Shown here in pieces: positions 26,244-35,201 of a stretch of 64,000 bases of DNA. The position numbers and the translations under genes were made by a program. The DNA is from Vreelandella sp031769195 (lineage in GTDB: Bacteria; Pseudomonadota; Gammaproteobacteria; Pseudomonadales; Halomonadaceae): the NCBI RefSeq assembly GCF_031769195.1, contig NZ_JAVHNP010000004.1, positions 558,001 to 622,000 on the forward strand. Direction: 5' to 3'. The notes beneath the pieces are model-generated. The model saw nothing but the letters and a program-made list of their open reading frames with translations. It had not been told where the DNA came from and ran no database searches. Numbering within the stretch: position 1 is the first letter of the stretch; the number at the start of each line of letters is the position of its first letter.

Positions 26244-26347
26244 GCGCTGCCCTTGAAATGATGCGCCTGTGCCTACATCTCTTTGATCATCAGCGATGAG
26301 TTAGCGGTCGTCAGCTCACCGCTCTAATGGTAGGGCGCTATAGCTGC

Positions 26348-26371
26348 GATGCAAAAAACCTGTTTTGCATC
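26348..26371. promoter_or_regulatory. 9-bp inverted repeat upstream of dps
   Basis: GATGCAAAA (26348-26356) and TTTTGCATC (26363-26371) flank 6 nt, about 80-105 bp before the dps start. Position and symmetry suggest an operator or an upstream hairpin. It has no T-run after it on the plus strand. Confidence 0.4.
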
Positions 26372-26452
26372 ACACGCACAGCGTCTTAAGCTACATCAAA
26401 CGATGTGATGGCCGTACTTTTCAGCACGGCTCCAACCATGGAGGAGCACCTA

Positions 26453-26929
26453 ATGAATGATATGAACAGCATTGGCCTACACGAAGGCAGCGCCAGTCAA
26501 CTGGCCGAAAAGCTCAACCATCTGCTAGCCAACTACCAGATTTTTTACATGAACGTGCGTGGCTACCACTGGAATGTGAAAGGCAACGACTTCTTTGAAC
26601 TGCACGCCAAGTTTGAAGAGTTCTACACCGACCTGCTAACCAAAGTGGACGAAGTAGCCGAGCGCATTCTCACCCTGGGACATAAGCCGGTACACGCGTA
26701 CAGCGATTACGTGAAGCTATCGAGCATCCAGGAAGATAAAGACGTTCACGATGGCAAAACCTGCGTGAAGGGCGTGCTCACCGGCTACCAAACGCTGATT
26801 GAGCTACAGCGCGAGCTGCTGTCGCTGGCCTCGGATGCCGACGATGAAGGCACCGCCGCTCAAGCGGGCGATTACATCCGCGAGCAGGAAAAAACCGTGT
26901 GGATGCTTAACGCCTATTTAGGCAAATAA
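26453..26929 (+). CDS. dps: Dps family DNA-protecting ferritin
   Basis: The frame opens at 26405, but ATG 26453 with GGAGGAG just before gives the normal Dps N-terminus and 158 residues. The inter-subunit ferroxidase residues are visible: His in RGYHWNVKG, His in ELHAKF, and Asp/Glu in TKVDEVAERI. Dps forms a dodecamer that stores iron, uses hydrogen peroxide as oxidant, and shields DNA in stress. The N-terminal tail is short and acidic rather than lysine-rich, so direct DNA binding is doubtful. An inverted repeat lies upstream and a terminator downstream. Confidence 0.94.
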   Translation: MNDMNSIGLHEGSASQLAEKLNHLLANYQIFYMNVRGYHWNVKGNDFFELHAKFEEFYTDLLTKVDEVAERILTLGHKPVHAYSDYVKLSSIQEDKDVHDGKTCVKGVLTGYQTLIELQRELLSLASDADDEGTAAQAGDYIREQEKTVWMLNAYLGK

Positions 26930-26991
26930 GCGAGTACATTAAGGCATGTCGCCTTGAAAAGAGCCCTCAGGCATCATGACTGACTCACAAA

Positions 26992-27018
26992 AACGGCACC
27001 TTACGGTGCCGTTTTTGT
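26992..27018. terminator. Bidirectional terminator between dps and pepD
   Basis: AACGGCACC (26992-27000) pairs with GGTGCCGTT (27005-27013). It is followed by TTTG on the plus strand and, with the A-rich left flank, by T-runs on the minus strand too. It serves the two convergent genes. Confidence 0.85.
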
Positions 27019-27044
27019 TGCTAGTAGCTAGCATTAACGCCGCA

Positions 27045-28502
27045 TTACTTCGCTAGCGTTTCCACCAGGTCACGCAGCATGGCCCAGAACTCCGCCACAG
27101 ACGCCATTTCGACACGCTCATCGGGAGAGTGCGCCCCGCGAATCAGCGGGCCGAAGGAGATCATGTCCAAGTGCGGGTATTTACTGCCCAAAATGCCGCA
27201 TTCAAGCCCCGCATGAATCACTTTCACCTCGGGCTCATGCCCCATCACGGCTGCGTGGCGCGCCTTGAAGGTGGCCAGCAGCGGGCTATCCGGGTTGGGT
27301 GCCCATCCAGGGTAGCCGTTCTCTACTTTCACCCGTGCGCCCATTAGCCCAAACAGCGCCTGAAACCGCCCGGCCATCGCCTGAGCAGCGCTATCATGAA
27401 GCGAGCGCACCAGAGCGCAGAGGTGGAAGCGCCCTGCTTCGACGCTGAGCACGCCCAAGTTATTGGAGGTTTCGACGACGCCGGGCACATCTGCACTCAT
27501 ACGCTCGACACCACACGGGGCGGCATGCAGCGCGGCCAGCAGCATCGCGCTGGCATCTCGGGTGAGCGGTTCAGCGTCAGCCTGCTCAACACGCTGAGCG
27601 GTTAACACTACACCGTTATCGCCGCTGCCAAGCTCCGCTTTAAGGGTCGCGGCCAGTTCCTCAACGGTCGCTAGGGCAGCGTCCATATCATCGGCGGGCA
27701 GCGCTACCTGAGCAAAGGCTTCGCGGGGAATGGCGTTGCGCAGCGTGCCGCCCTGGTAGCTCACCAGGCGCGCATCGTACTCTTTTAGCGCCCACAGCAC
27801 GCGTACCAAAAGGCGGTTAGCGTTGCCGAGAGGCTGGTGGATATCCATGCCCGAGTGGCCGCCTTTGAGGCCCGTCAGCGACAGAGACAGCAGCTGCTCT
27901 TCTTCCTGCAGTGCGGCGCTGGGCAGCTGCGCATCCACCACCACATCTGCGCCACCGGCACAGCCGATATAGACTTCACCGCGGTCTTCACTGTCTAAAT
28001 TGAGCAGCAGCGAGCCTTCCAGCCAATTCTCGGCAAGGTTCAGCGCGCCACCCATAGAGGTCTCTTCCTCTAGGGTGAACAGCGCCTCTAACGGGCCATG
28101 GGTGAGCTCAGGGTCTTCCAGCACTGCGAGAATGGCCGCCACGCCCATGCCATTATCTGCGCCAAGCGTGGTGCCTTCTGCATGCAACCAGCCCCCTTTT
28201 ACCACGGTGCGGATAGGGTCACGGGTAAAGTCATGGGCATGCCCCGCGTTCGCCTGGGCCACCATATCTAAGTGGCCCTGCATCACGATACCTGGGGCGC
28301 TTTCGCATCCCGGCGTTGCCGGCTTGCAAATGCGCAGGTTGCCAAAGGCATCCCGGTCGTGGGCTAGCCCTTGAGCATCGGCCCAGGCTTCTAACGTCGC
28401 CACCAATGCCGCTTCATGGCCGGAGGGGCGCGGTGTATTACACAGGGTACGAAAGTGCTGCCACACAAGACGTGGTTCGAGCGCTGCTAGATGTGCGTTC
28501 AT
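27045..28502 (-). CDS. pepD: Aminoacyl-histidine dipeptidase (peptidase M20C)
   Basis: A 485-residue metallopeptidase with the dinuclear-zinc residues in order: His/Asp in MQGHLDMVAQ, Asp in LGADNGMGVAA, Glu pair in LEEETSMGGAL, Asp in LDSEDRGEVYIG, and a late His in RGAHSPDERVEM. These are the standard PepD positions. It cleaves dipeptides such as carnosine in the cytosol and salvages amino acids. Length matches the family. Confidence 0.96.
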   Translation of the reverse strand: MNAHLAALEPRLVWQHFRTLCNTPRPSGHEAALVATLEAWADAQGLAHDRDAFGNLRICKPATPGCESAPGIVMQGHLDMVAQANAGHAHDFTRDPIRTVVKGGWLHAEGTTLGADNGMGVAAILAVLEDPELTHGPLEALFTLEEETSMGGALNLAENWLEGSLLLNLDSEDRGEVYIGCAGGADVVVDAQLPSAALQEEEQLLSLSLTGLKGGHSGMDIHQPLGNANRLLVRVLWALKEYDARLVSYQGGTLRNAIPREAFAQVALPADDMDAALATVEELAATLKAELGSGDNGVVLTAQRVEQADAEPLTRDASAMLLAALHAAPCGVERMSADVPGVVETSNNLGVLSVEAGRFHLCALVRSLHDSAAQAMAGRFQALFGLMGARVKVENGYPGWAPNPDSPLLATFKARHAAVMGHEPEVKVIHAGLECGILGSKYPHLDMISFGPLIRGAHSPDERVEMASVAEFWAMLRDLVETLAK

Positions 28503-28534
28503 GGAAACTCTTCATTATCGATAACGGGCTTACT

Positions 28535-30736
28535 TTAACGCTCTGGCTCACTGGGGAAAAGCAGGCAAGCGTCGATCACCTGTCGAACCGCCTGCCGTAA
28601 CCGCTCAACGGCCTCCCCTTGAGCCTGCGCTAACGGCTGATTTTGATACGCCCAGGCAGCGAGCTGTTGGTGCTCTTTCTGCGCCTGCCCAAGTGCGTAA
28701 TGGCTTGCCGCTCGGGCTAATGCCTGTAGCGCCGCACGGGCCAGCACTGGGTCACGGTGGGCATAGGCAACATCGCGAATGGCCTGGCGTTCCGTGGTGC
28801 TCAACGGTGGATTCGGCAGCGTCGCCAGTAACCGCGCGACCACCGGAGCAGGCAGGGAGGAAAGCTCAAACGCCAGCAGGCTCGGCAGCGAGGCAGCAAA
28901 GCCTGCCGTTAACGTACCCAGCACCGCCTGCCCCGCTTGATTGAGCGCTTTCGCGACCATAATGGCGTATTCACCGGTCGAGGCCTCGCGGGTAACCCCT
29001 AAACGCACCGGTACAAACCCCAGCGCCAGCCAAAATTGGAGTAACCCGGCTTCAGCCCCAAAGGTGGCTCCATACAGCGCAATGCCTTGCTCGGCGGCGC
29101 TGGCAATATCCTCTTCCAACAGCTGCCGTCCTAAGCCCTCTCGGCGGCGTTGAGGGTGCGTGGCAATGCGCGCCACTCGCCGCCAGCGGGCGGTCAACGC
29201 CCCACGGCTGCCGCTATGGGCTGCCAGCGACTGCGCTAGCAAATGTCCTTGGGGCCTGCGTTCGCCCCTTGCCACCAGCTCGGCAAGCTCCGCATTAAAA
29301 CCGCCCTCCTCTCTAGTCACCAGCACCGCCTGGGGGTCAGCCTTATCGCTACCTAGCACCAATCGCAGCGCCGTACCGGGGCCGTCCAGTAACTGGCGTA
29401 GATCGCTGGGCGTCGTGCGGTAGTGGGACTGCACTAAGAGGCCAAAGAGCGTTTCAAGCAGCGGCTCCTGCTGGGCCAGCTGCGCTTGGCTTAACACCAC
29501 GGTAGGCAGCCGCTCGCCGTCGGGCGACGTTGCCACCGGCAGCGGCGCGTTCAGTAACAGCAGCTGTTGGATGACGCTTTCCAACGGGTCGCCTGCCGAC
29601 CAGCGAATGGGCGTATCCAGGGTTAACGCTCGCCACTGGGGCGCTTGCCGCTCTAGTACATCACGAAAGCGCAGCGCAAAGCCGCGCCCTGAGCCTTCAT
29701 AACCATGCACCGTGGTGGCAAACGCAATACGCGGGAAAGCCGCCAGCCATGGCGTTAGCAGCGCCGCTGGGATGGCGGCGGCTTCATCTACCAGCAGCGT
29801 GCTGCCGCTGCCCCCTAACGTGCCTTGCGCTACCTGCTCGGTGAGCACATCGGGAGGTAAAAACCGCAGCCTGCTGCCATTGGGCAGCCCAACATCACCT
29901 GGATGATCGCGCTGGGCGTCAGGGCATAGTGCCATCACGCGGGCAAAAACGCTCTCCACCGCACTGAGCCGAGGAGCGGTAATGATGAGCTGCACATCGC
30001 TTTGCTGCAGCAGTCGGGCACATGCAATACCTAAAGCGGCGCTTTTGCCTCGGCCACGATCAGCGGTCATCACCAGCGGCCGGCGACGTTTAAGCTTCAC
30101 CAGCGCTCTCACCGCGCGAGCTTGGTCAGCGGTTAAACAATCGGCATCGTCCCACGGCAGCAGTGGCGAGGGTCGCTTGTTCAGTACCGGTAGCGTGACT
30201 CCCCCTTTCGCCTGCCAACGTATGACTGCGCGTGAGTTATTCAACTGGCGCGCCAACCGCGCCAAGTAGTGCGCGCTGAGCGCCTCCCACTGCCAGGGGT
30301 AATCGGCAAAGCGGGCATAGCCCGGGTCGGGCTGGCGGCCCCAAGCACTCGGCGTCACCAATACTAAAAAGCCACCTGCACTCACCGTACCTGCCAGTGC
30401 TCCTAGCGCATCAGGGTCTAGCCCCTGGTGGCCACTGGCGTCCAAAATGATCAGTTGATGCTCCGCGCCCAAGCGCGTGCGCGCTTTACGGCTTGGTAAA
30501 CTTGGCGATACAGGCGCTTGCGCGGCGTCACCTACCCACAGCGGTGCCTGCCACTGAGCAGCCTGCCACAGCGCCAGCGCCTGCTGGCGAGCCTGTTCAG
30601 GCGAGCCTTCAAGCCACACTAACCCACGCCAGCCCCGCCGCTTAAGACGGCGCGCATATTGGGAGAGCAGCATCGCCTGCTGTGCGACCGCAGCGCAGGG
30701 CTCAGGGATAGACTCGGCGTGGTATGACCCACCCAT
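28535..30736 (-). CDS. tmcA: tRNA(Met) cytidine acetyltransferase
   Basis: A 733-residue enzyme that makes N4-acetylcytidine at position 34 of elongator tRNA-Met. An N-terminal DUF1726-type region is followed by an RNA-helicase-like ATPase with Walker A (TADRGRGKSAALG) and Walker B (LLVDEAAAIP), a GNAT domain (RIATHPQRRREGLGRQLLEE), and a C-terminal tRNA-binding part. AAGGAG lies 5 nt before ATG 30736. Length is slightly above the E. coli enzyme. Confidence 0.95.
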   Translation of the reverse strand: MGGSYHAESIPEPCAAVAQQAMLLSQYARRLKRRGWRGLVWLEGSPEQARQQALALWQAAQWQAPLWVGDAAQAPVSPSLPSRKARTRLGAEHQLIILDASGHQGLDPDALGALAGTVSAGGFLVLVTPSAWGRQPDPGYARFADYPWQWEALSAHYLARLARQLNNSRAVIRWQAKGGVTLPVLNKRPSPLLPWDDADCLTADQARAVRALVKLKRRRPLVMTADRGRGKSAALGIACARLLQQSDVQLIITAPRLSAVESVFARVMALCPDAQRDHPGDVGLPNGSRLRFLPPDVLTEQVAQGTLGGSGSTLLVDEAAAIPAALLTPWLAAFPRIAFATTVHGYEGSGRGFALRFRDVLERQAPQWRALTLDTPIRWSAGDPLESVIQQLLLLNAPLPVATSPDGERLPTVVLSQAQLAQQEPLLETLFGLLVQSHYRTTPSDLRQLLDGPGTALRLVLGSDKADPQAVLVTREEGGFNAELAELVARGERRPQGHLLAQSLAAHSGSRGALTARWRRVARIATHPQRRREGLGRQLLEEDIASAAEQGIALYGATFGAEAGLLQFWLALGFVPVRLGVTREASTGEYAIMVAKALNQAGQAVLGTLTAGFAASLPSLLAFELSSLPAPVVARLLATLPNPPLSTTERQAIRDVAYAHRDPVLARAALQALARAASHYALGQAQKEHQQLAAWAYQNQPLAQAQGEAVERLRQAVRQVIDACLLFPSEPER

Positions 30737-31068
30737 AGCAGCTCCTTACGCAGGAATTCTCTTACAACTTTGGTTGAATAAAGTCGTACTTTTCAACGTT
30801 TTCTCACCCTTTAACGACCATAAAAAAACGCATTGAAAATACATAAACTATTGATTTAAATAAAATTTTAAAAATATCTTGCCCACATTTTTTGCATTGA
30901 ATTCCTAGAATTACTGATATTGCGTTGCAGCGGGTGGAGTGTGCTAGCTTAGCGATTCAGCGCAGCGATGTTTTACTTTACGTAAACGTCAGCTTGCCCG
31001 CTGTACTTTCCTGCTTTCAGGTCTCCAACACTAATAACGCTAACCGCCAAAGTACCAGGAAACACACA
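30737..31068. promoter_or_regulatory. AT-rich intergenic region driving the TRAP operon
   Basis: The 332-bp gap between divergent tmcA and dctP is AT-rich and holds no gene. A possible sigma70 promoter reads TTGCAT (30892-30897), 17-nt spacer, TGATAT (30915-30920). A 10-bp palindrome with a central CG, TTTACGTAAA, sits at 30977-30986, downstream of that promoter, where a LacI-family repressor could act. Both assignments are by eye. Confidence 0.4.
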
Positions 31069-32172
31069 ATGAAAAAGATCACAAAATTCGCATTGACCAG
31101 CCTTGCCGCTGGCGTCGCTTTCGCCGCCCTCACGTCTACCGCCCAAGCCCAAGAGCAGTGGACCATGACCACCACATGGCCGGAGAACTTGGACCTGATC
31201 AAGATCGATCAGCACTGGGCCGAGCTGGTTAACCAGCTAGCCGGTGACGAAGTGCAGATCAATTTCCGTGCAGGCGGCACGCTAATGCCTGGCACCGAAG
31301 TGTTTGATGCCACCGAAACCGGTGCGATTCAAGCCGCGGGCGACTGGCCGGGCTACTGGGCGGGCCTGAATCCGGCGTTCTCGCCGCTGGCCACCACCAC
31401 CAGCCTGTTTAACGCGGTGGACTATATCAACTGGATTCAGCAGTGGGGCGGCCGTGAACTCTATGAAGAGATCTATGGCCAGTACAACATGATGTACCTG
31501 CCCTATGCCGCACTAAATAACGAGTCTGGCTTTATGGGCCGCACGCCCATTGAGAACATTGCAGACCTGGAAGGCAAGCGCCTGCGCCTCTCTGGACGCG
31601 ACCAAGGCCGCGTACTTGAAGAGCTAGGCGGTTCACAAGTAACGCTGGCCGGTGGTGAAGTGTACCAAGCCATTGAGCGCGGCGTGATTGACGCGGGTGA
31701 ATTCTCCACCCCCGGCGTTGACTTCAATGCCGGCTTTGCCGAAGTGGCAGAGTACTGGGCAACTCCAGGCTGGCACCAGTCCGCGAGCGTGTTCGGCGTC
31801 ATGATTAACCTGGATGCGTGGAATGCGCTGTCAGAAGAGACGCAACAAAAGCTGAGAATTGCGGCTGACGCCACCATGGCATGGTCACTTGCTTGGTCTG
31901 AGCGTGAATCCACAGACGCTACCCAGAAATTTATGGACGCTGGTGTGACGATCAATCAGTTCTCTGAAGAAGATTTGGCCCGCATCCAAGAGATTACTAA
32001 CGATGTCATCGTGCGCGGCGCCTGTGAGAACCCGGATCACGCCAAAGTCTACCACTCCATGGTGACCTACCTTGAGGACTACGCAAAATGGCGTGACGTG
32101 TCGGCTCCCTTCAACATGAGCCGCACGATGGATAACCTGCCCTCACTGGAAGAGATCGAAGCCTGCCAATAA
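31069..32172 (+). CDS. TRAP transporter solute-binding protein (DctP family, TakP-like)
   Basis: The frame runs from 30925, but ATG 31069 (CAGGAAA before it) gives the signal peptide MKKITKFALTSLAAGVAFAA with cleavage near AQA-QEQW. The mature protein starts WTMTTTWPENLDLI, and it has GGSQVTLAGGEVYQAIERGVIDAGEF, seen as LAGGEVYQAIERGVIDAGEF, typical of the larger TakP-type DctP proteins. It binds an organic acid in the periplasm, and a conserved Arg (KRLRLSGR) would hold a carboxylate. The ligand is unknown. It is first in dctPQM, with an internal terminator after it. Confidence 0.92.
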   Translation: MKKITKFALTSLAAGVAFAALTSTAQAQEQWTMTTTWPENLDLIKIDQHWAELVNQLAGDEVQINFRAGGTLMPGTEVFDATETGAIQAAGDWPGYWAGLNPAFSPLATTTSLFNAVDYINWIQQWGGRELYEEIYGQYNMMYLPYAALNNESGFMGRTPIENIADLEGKRLRLSGRDQGRVLEELGGSQVTLAGGEVYQAIERGVIDAGEFSTPGVDFNAGFAEVAEYWATPGWHQSASVFGVMINLDAWNALSEETQQKLRIAADATMAWSLAWSERESTDATQKFMDAGVTINQFSEEDLARIQEITNDVIVRGACENPDHAKVYHSMVTYLEDYAKWRDVSAPFNMSRTMDNLPSLEEIEACQ

Positions 32173-32184
32173 GGCGCTTCTGTG

Positions 32185-32212
32185 CCGTCCCGGGGAACCG
32201 GGGCGGTTTTTT
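32185..32212 (+). terminator. Terminator/attenuator between dctP and dctQ
   Basis: CCGTCCC (32185-32191) pairs with GGGGCGG (32200-32206) with one G-T wobble, followed by TTTTTT. Lying inside the operon, it would reduce read-through and make the binding protein more abundant than the membrane subunits, a common TRAP arrangement. Confidence 0.7.
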
Positions 32213-32234
32213 GTGCTGACTGCGGAGATCTTCC

Positions 32235-32738
32235 ATGAACGCGATTGCCAAGGCGATCGATGCATTTAACGAGCTGTTTGGCCGTATCGTCGCACCGTTA
32301 ATTGCCATCATTACCCTGATTGTTCTGTACGACATTGCTTCACGCTTCTTCTTTGGCCGCCCCAGCGACTGGGCGTTTGATGTCACCAAAATGCTGTTTG
32401 GTGCTCACTTTATGCTGATGGCCGCTTATGGGTTGCGCCACCACGCCCACGTCGAGGTCGACGTGGTGAAGCGTCTGTTATCTCGCAAAAAACAGGCCGT
32501 ATTTGAACTGATTGGATACCTCGTATTCTTCGTTCCCTTTATCTGGCTGTTACTCACCTACGGCTGGCGCTTCTTTGAACGCTCTTTTAGCCGTGGCGAA
32601 ACGACATACGGTATGGTGTCTATTCCCGTTTATCCGGTAAAAGGCGTGATCGTCTTGGCCGCGGTGCTTATTTTGCTACAGGCGGTCGCCATCGTGCTGC
32701 GCGCCATCATGCAGTTGCGTGAGGAGAAGTCCGCATGA
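32235..32738 (+). CDS. TRAP transporter small permease (DctQ)
   Basis: A 167-residue protein with four helices. The N-terminal helix pattern FNELFGRIVAPLIAIITLIVLYDIASRFFF includes the DctQ-type YDIASRFFFGRPSDWAFD, and GLRHHAHVEVDVVKR follows. DctQ pairs with DctM to form the sodium-driven membrane part of the TRAP system. GGAGA precedes the ATG. It overlaps dctM by 4 bp (ATGA). Confidence 0.92.
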   Translation: MNAIAKAIDAFNELFGRIVAPLIAIITLIVLYDIASRFFFGRPSDWAFDVTKMLFGAHFMLMAAYGLRHHAHVEVDVVKRLLSRKKQAVFELIGYLVFFVPFIWLLLTYGWRFFERSFSRGETTYGMVSIPVYPVKGVIVLAAVLILLQAVAIVLRAIMQLREEKSA

Positions 32739-34060
32739 GTGCCGAATTACTGACGCTCGTAATGTTTGGTGGGCTACTAGTGGGCCTGTTTATGGGCCAT
32801 CCGCTGGCGTTTGTGCTGGGCGGCATGGCGGTGATTGGCGCCTACTTCGGGCCTGGCATTAATACCCTGGGTATTATTATTAACAACGTCTATGGCAACG
32901 CCATGGACAACTACGTGCTGGTCGCCATTCCGCTGTTTATTTTGATGGCACGTTTTCTCAACGACTCCGGCGTCACGGAAAAGATGTTTGACGCCATGCG
33001 TTTGCTGCTTGCCAATGTGCGCGGCGGCCTCGCCTTAACCGTCGTGGTTGTTTCGGTACTGCTGGCCGCTACGACCGGTATCGTTGGGGCATCCATTGCC
33101 GTTATGGGCATGATTGCCATGGTGCCGATGCTCAAGTACGGCTACAACAAAGAGCTAAGCGCGGGCGTCATTATGGCCAGCGGCTGCCTGGGCATTTTGA
33201 TTCCACCCAGCATCATGCTGATTCTAATGGCCAGCTACTCGCCGGTGTCGGTGGGCGCGCTGTTTGCCGGTGCGCTCATTCCCGGCCTGCTGCTGGGCGT
33301 GATGTACGCGCTGTACGTGGTGCTCATCTGCTGGCTGAAACCCAGCTACGGGCCTAAAGTGCCGAAAGAGGAGCGCGCAGAAGTGAGCACCAAAGAGCTG
33401 CTCATTATGCTAGGCAAATACGTAGTGCCGCCGATGTCGCTGATTTTGGGCGTACTGGGTGCGCTCTTCACCGGGATTGCCACCGCCACGGAAGCCTCGG
33501 CGATTGGCGTATTTATCGCTTTTATCCTGTTTTTAATCTTTGGTGATCGCAAGCTCTCTACCTGCTACAACACGCTCATCGAAGCGGGCAAAACCACCAC
33601 CATGGTGATGTTGGTACTCGTAGGGGCAACGGCCTTTACTGGCGTATTCTCCATTGGTGGCGGCATGACCGTCATCAGTGACTTCGTACTTGCCATGCCG
33701 GGCGGCACCTTCGGTGCGCTGCTGCTAATGCTGTTCCTGGTCTTTATCCTGGGTATGTTCCTGGACTGGACCGGCATTGTGCTGCTGAGCTTCCCAATTA
33801 TGCTGCCGATCATTGCTCAGATGGGCGTTGACGTGCTGTGGTTCGTGGTCATGGTCGCGGTGGTACTGCAGACCTCCTTCCTCACACCGCCGTTTGGCTA
33901 TGCCCTGTTCTATCTTAAAGGGGTCGCCCCGCCAGGGGTGGAGATCGTTGATCTTTACAAAGCCGTTGTGCCTTTTGTTGCGATCATTATTATCGCGTGC
34001 ATCCTGATGTCTATCTTCCCTGGTTTAATTACAGGTCTACCCAATATGCTGCTAGGCTAA
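32735..34060 (+). CDS. TRAP transporter large permease (DctM)
   Basis: A 441-residue protein with about 12 helices and DctM features: GHPLAFVLGGMAVIGAYFG near the start, ATTGIVGASIAVMGMIAMVPML, LGILIPPSIMLILMASYSPVSVGALFAGALIPG (core IPPSIMLI), and FLTPPFGYALFYLKG near the end. It is the elevator-type transport subunit of the TRAP system, using a sodium gradient. With dctP and dctQ it forms a complete transporter whose substrate is probably oxidised by the dehydrogenases at 35202-38436. Confidence 0.95.
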   Translation: MSAELLTLVMFGGLLVGLFMGHPLAFVLGGMAVIGAYFGPGINTLGIIINNVYGNAMDNYVLVAIPLFILMARFLNDSGVTEKMFDAMRLLLANVRGGLALTVVVVSVLLAATTGIVGASIAVMGMIAMVPMLKYGYNKELSAGVIMASGCLGILIPPSIMLILMASYSPVSVGALFAGALIPGLLLGVMYALYVVLICWLKPSYGPKVPKEERAEVSTKELLIMLGKYVVPPMSLILGVLGALFTGIATATEASAIGVFIAFILFLIFGDRKLSTCYNTLIEAGKTTTMVMLVLVGATAFTGVFSIGGGMTVISDFVLAMPGGTFGALLLMLFLVFILGMFLDWTGIVLLSFPIMLPIIAQMGVDVLWFVVMVAVVLQTSFLTPPFGYALFYLKGVAPPGVEIVDLYKAVVPFVAIIIIACILMSIFPGLITGLPNMLLG

Positions 34061-34083
34061 CCAACGCCAACACAGCCACTCTA

Positions 34084-34113
34084 CACGCCGCCTTGTTCTC
34101 ACAAGGCGGCGTG
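34084..34113. terminator. Bidirectional hairpin between dctM and lacI-type gene
   Basis: CACGCCGCCTTGT (34084-34096) and ACAAGGCGGCGTG (34101-34113) form a perfect 13-bp stem with a 4-nt loop, between two convergent genes. The plus-strand tail is TTCGTTT, a weak T-run. Confidence 0.75.
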
Positions 34114-34129
34114 TTCGTTTGGGGCCTGC

Positions 34130-35176
34130 TTACTTCCTTACAGGCTGAGCATGAGCACAGAGTGTTAAGGAGCTGTCTCTTGCCGCACTGTCTCGCACGA
34201 TGGGCGTCACCGGCAGCACTTTGCGCTCGCCCATCACCTGCCCGCTGGCAATTTGGCCCAGCAGTAAGGCGGTCGCTTCATCAACCATGGCTTCAATGGG
34301 TTGTTGCACGGTAGTGAGCTGATAGCTGGGCCACGCGGCCACGGGAATATTATCGAACCCTACCACCGCCACATCATGGGGCACCTGCAAACCTAGCTCC
34401 GCCTTCAATGTATCGATCACTGCAATGGCCATATGATCGTTGGCCGCAAACACCGCATCAGGATAAACATCGGCTTTAAAGAGCGCGCGGGTGGCCGCCT
34501 GCGCGGTAGTGAAGTCATAGTCACCGACGGCCTCAGCCCAGCAGGCAACACCATGCTCGGCGAGCGCATCTAGAAAGCCCTGCCGCCGTTGGCTGCTGGT
34601 CGAAGAGTCTGCCAACCCTGCCAAAAACGCGATGCGCTCGCAGCCGCTTTCGACTAAATGGCGGCCTACCCAGTACCCACCGTGATAGTTATCGCTAGCG
34701 ACTTGGCTAACGCCTTCAAAAGCGACCGTACGATTGATCATCACCACAGGGATGCCCCTGGCGACACACTCTTTGGCCAGTGACGACGACAGCGTGGCGG
34801 CTAACATCAAGATGCCGTCGGCTTGGCTTTGCAGAATATCCGACATGACACTGGCGGTTTCTTGCTCATCGCTGCTCATAAACAGCAGCAGGTGATAACC
34901 GTGCTGCTGAAAACGCCGCGAGGCATACTCCAGCATTTGCGCATAAAAAGGGTTATCCAGCTGAGACATCACTACCGCAATGGTGCGCGACGAGCGGGTA
35001 ATCAGCGAACGGGCAATGGCATTGGGGCGGTAGCCTAGCTGCTGAGCAGCGGCCAGCACTTTCTCCTTCGTTTTGGGTGCAATACTTGCGTTCGGGGAGA
35101 AGCAGCGGCTCACCGCTGATTGCGACACCCCGGCAAGGTTAGCCACTTCCTGGGAGGTTACTGGCCGTTTTCTCAT
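34130..35176 (-). CDS. LacI family transcriptional regulator
   Basis: A 348-residue repressor-type protein. The N-terminal DNA-binding part is canonical (TSQEVANLAGVSQSAVSRCF, hinge EKVLAAAQQLGYRPNAIARSL, seen as AAQQLGYRPNAIARSL), followed by a periplasmic-binding-protein-like effector domain (VVMSQLDNPFYAQML, AVFAANDHMAIAVIDTL, VVGFDNIPVAAW). It should sense a sugar- or acid-like effector and control the surrounding TRAP/dehydrogenase genes. It follows the dehydrogenase at 35202 by 25 bp on the same strand (GAGG ribosome site), so it is likely in the same transcript. Confidence 0.93.
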   Translation of the reverse strand: MRKRPVTSQEVANLAGVSQSAVSRCFSPNASIAPKTKEKVLAAAQQLGYRPNAIARSLITRSSRTIAVVMSQLDNPFYAQMLEYASRRFQQHGYHLLLFMSSDEQETASVMSDILQSQADGILMLAATLSSSLAKECVARGIPVVMINRTVAFEGVSQVASDNYHGGYWVGRHLVESGCERIAFLAGLADSSTSSQRRQGFLDALAEHGVACWAEAVGDYDFTTAQAATRALFKADVYPDAVFAANDHMAIAVIDTLKAELGLQVPHDVAVVGFDNIPVAAWPSYQLTTVQQPIEAMVDEATALLLGQIASGQVMGERKVLPVTPIVRDSAARDSSLTLCAHAQPVRK

Positions 35177-35201
35177 AGTTACCTCGGTAATAGGCAGGTC
35201 G

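Noticed and set aside
26302..26322. Terminator after glycerate kinase
   Set aside because: A short AGCGGT/ACCGCT stem is present but lacks a T-run and lies about 60 bp from the gene, so it was not called.
35179..35190. Second LacI operator at the lacI start (TTACC-TC-GGTAA)
   Set aside because: The dyad coincides with the ribosome site GAGG of the lacI gene and its centre is not CG, so its symmetry is probably accidental.
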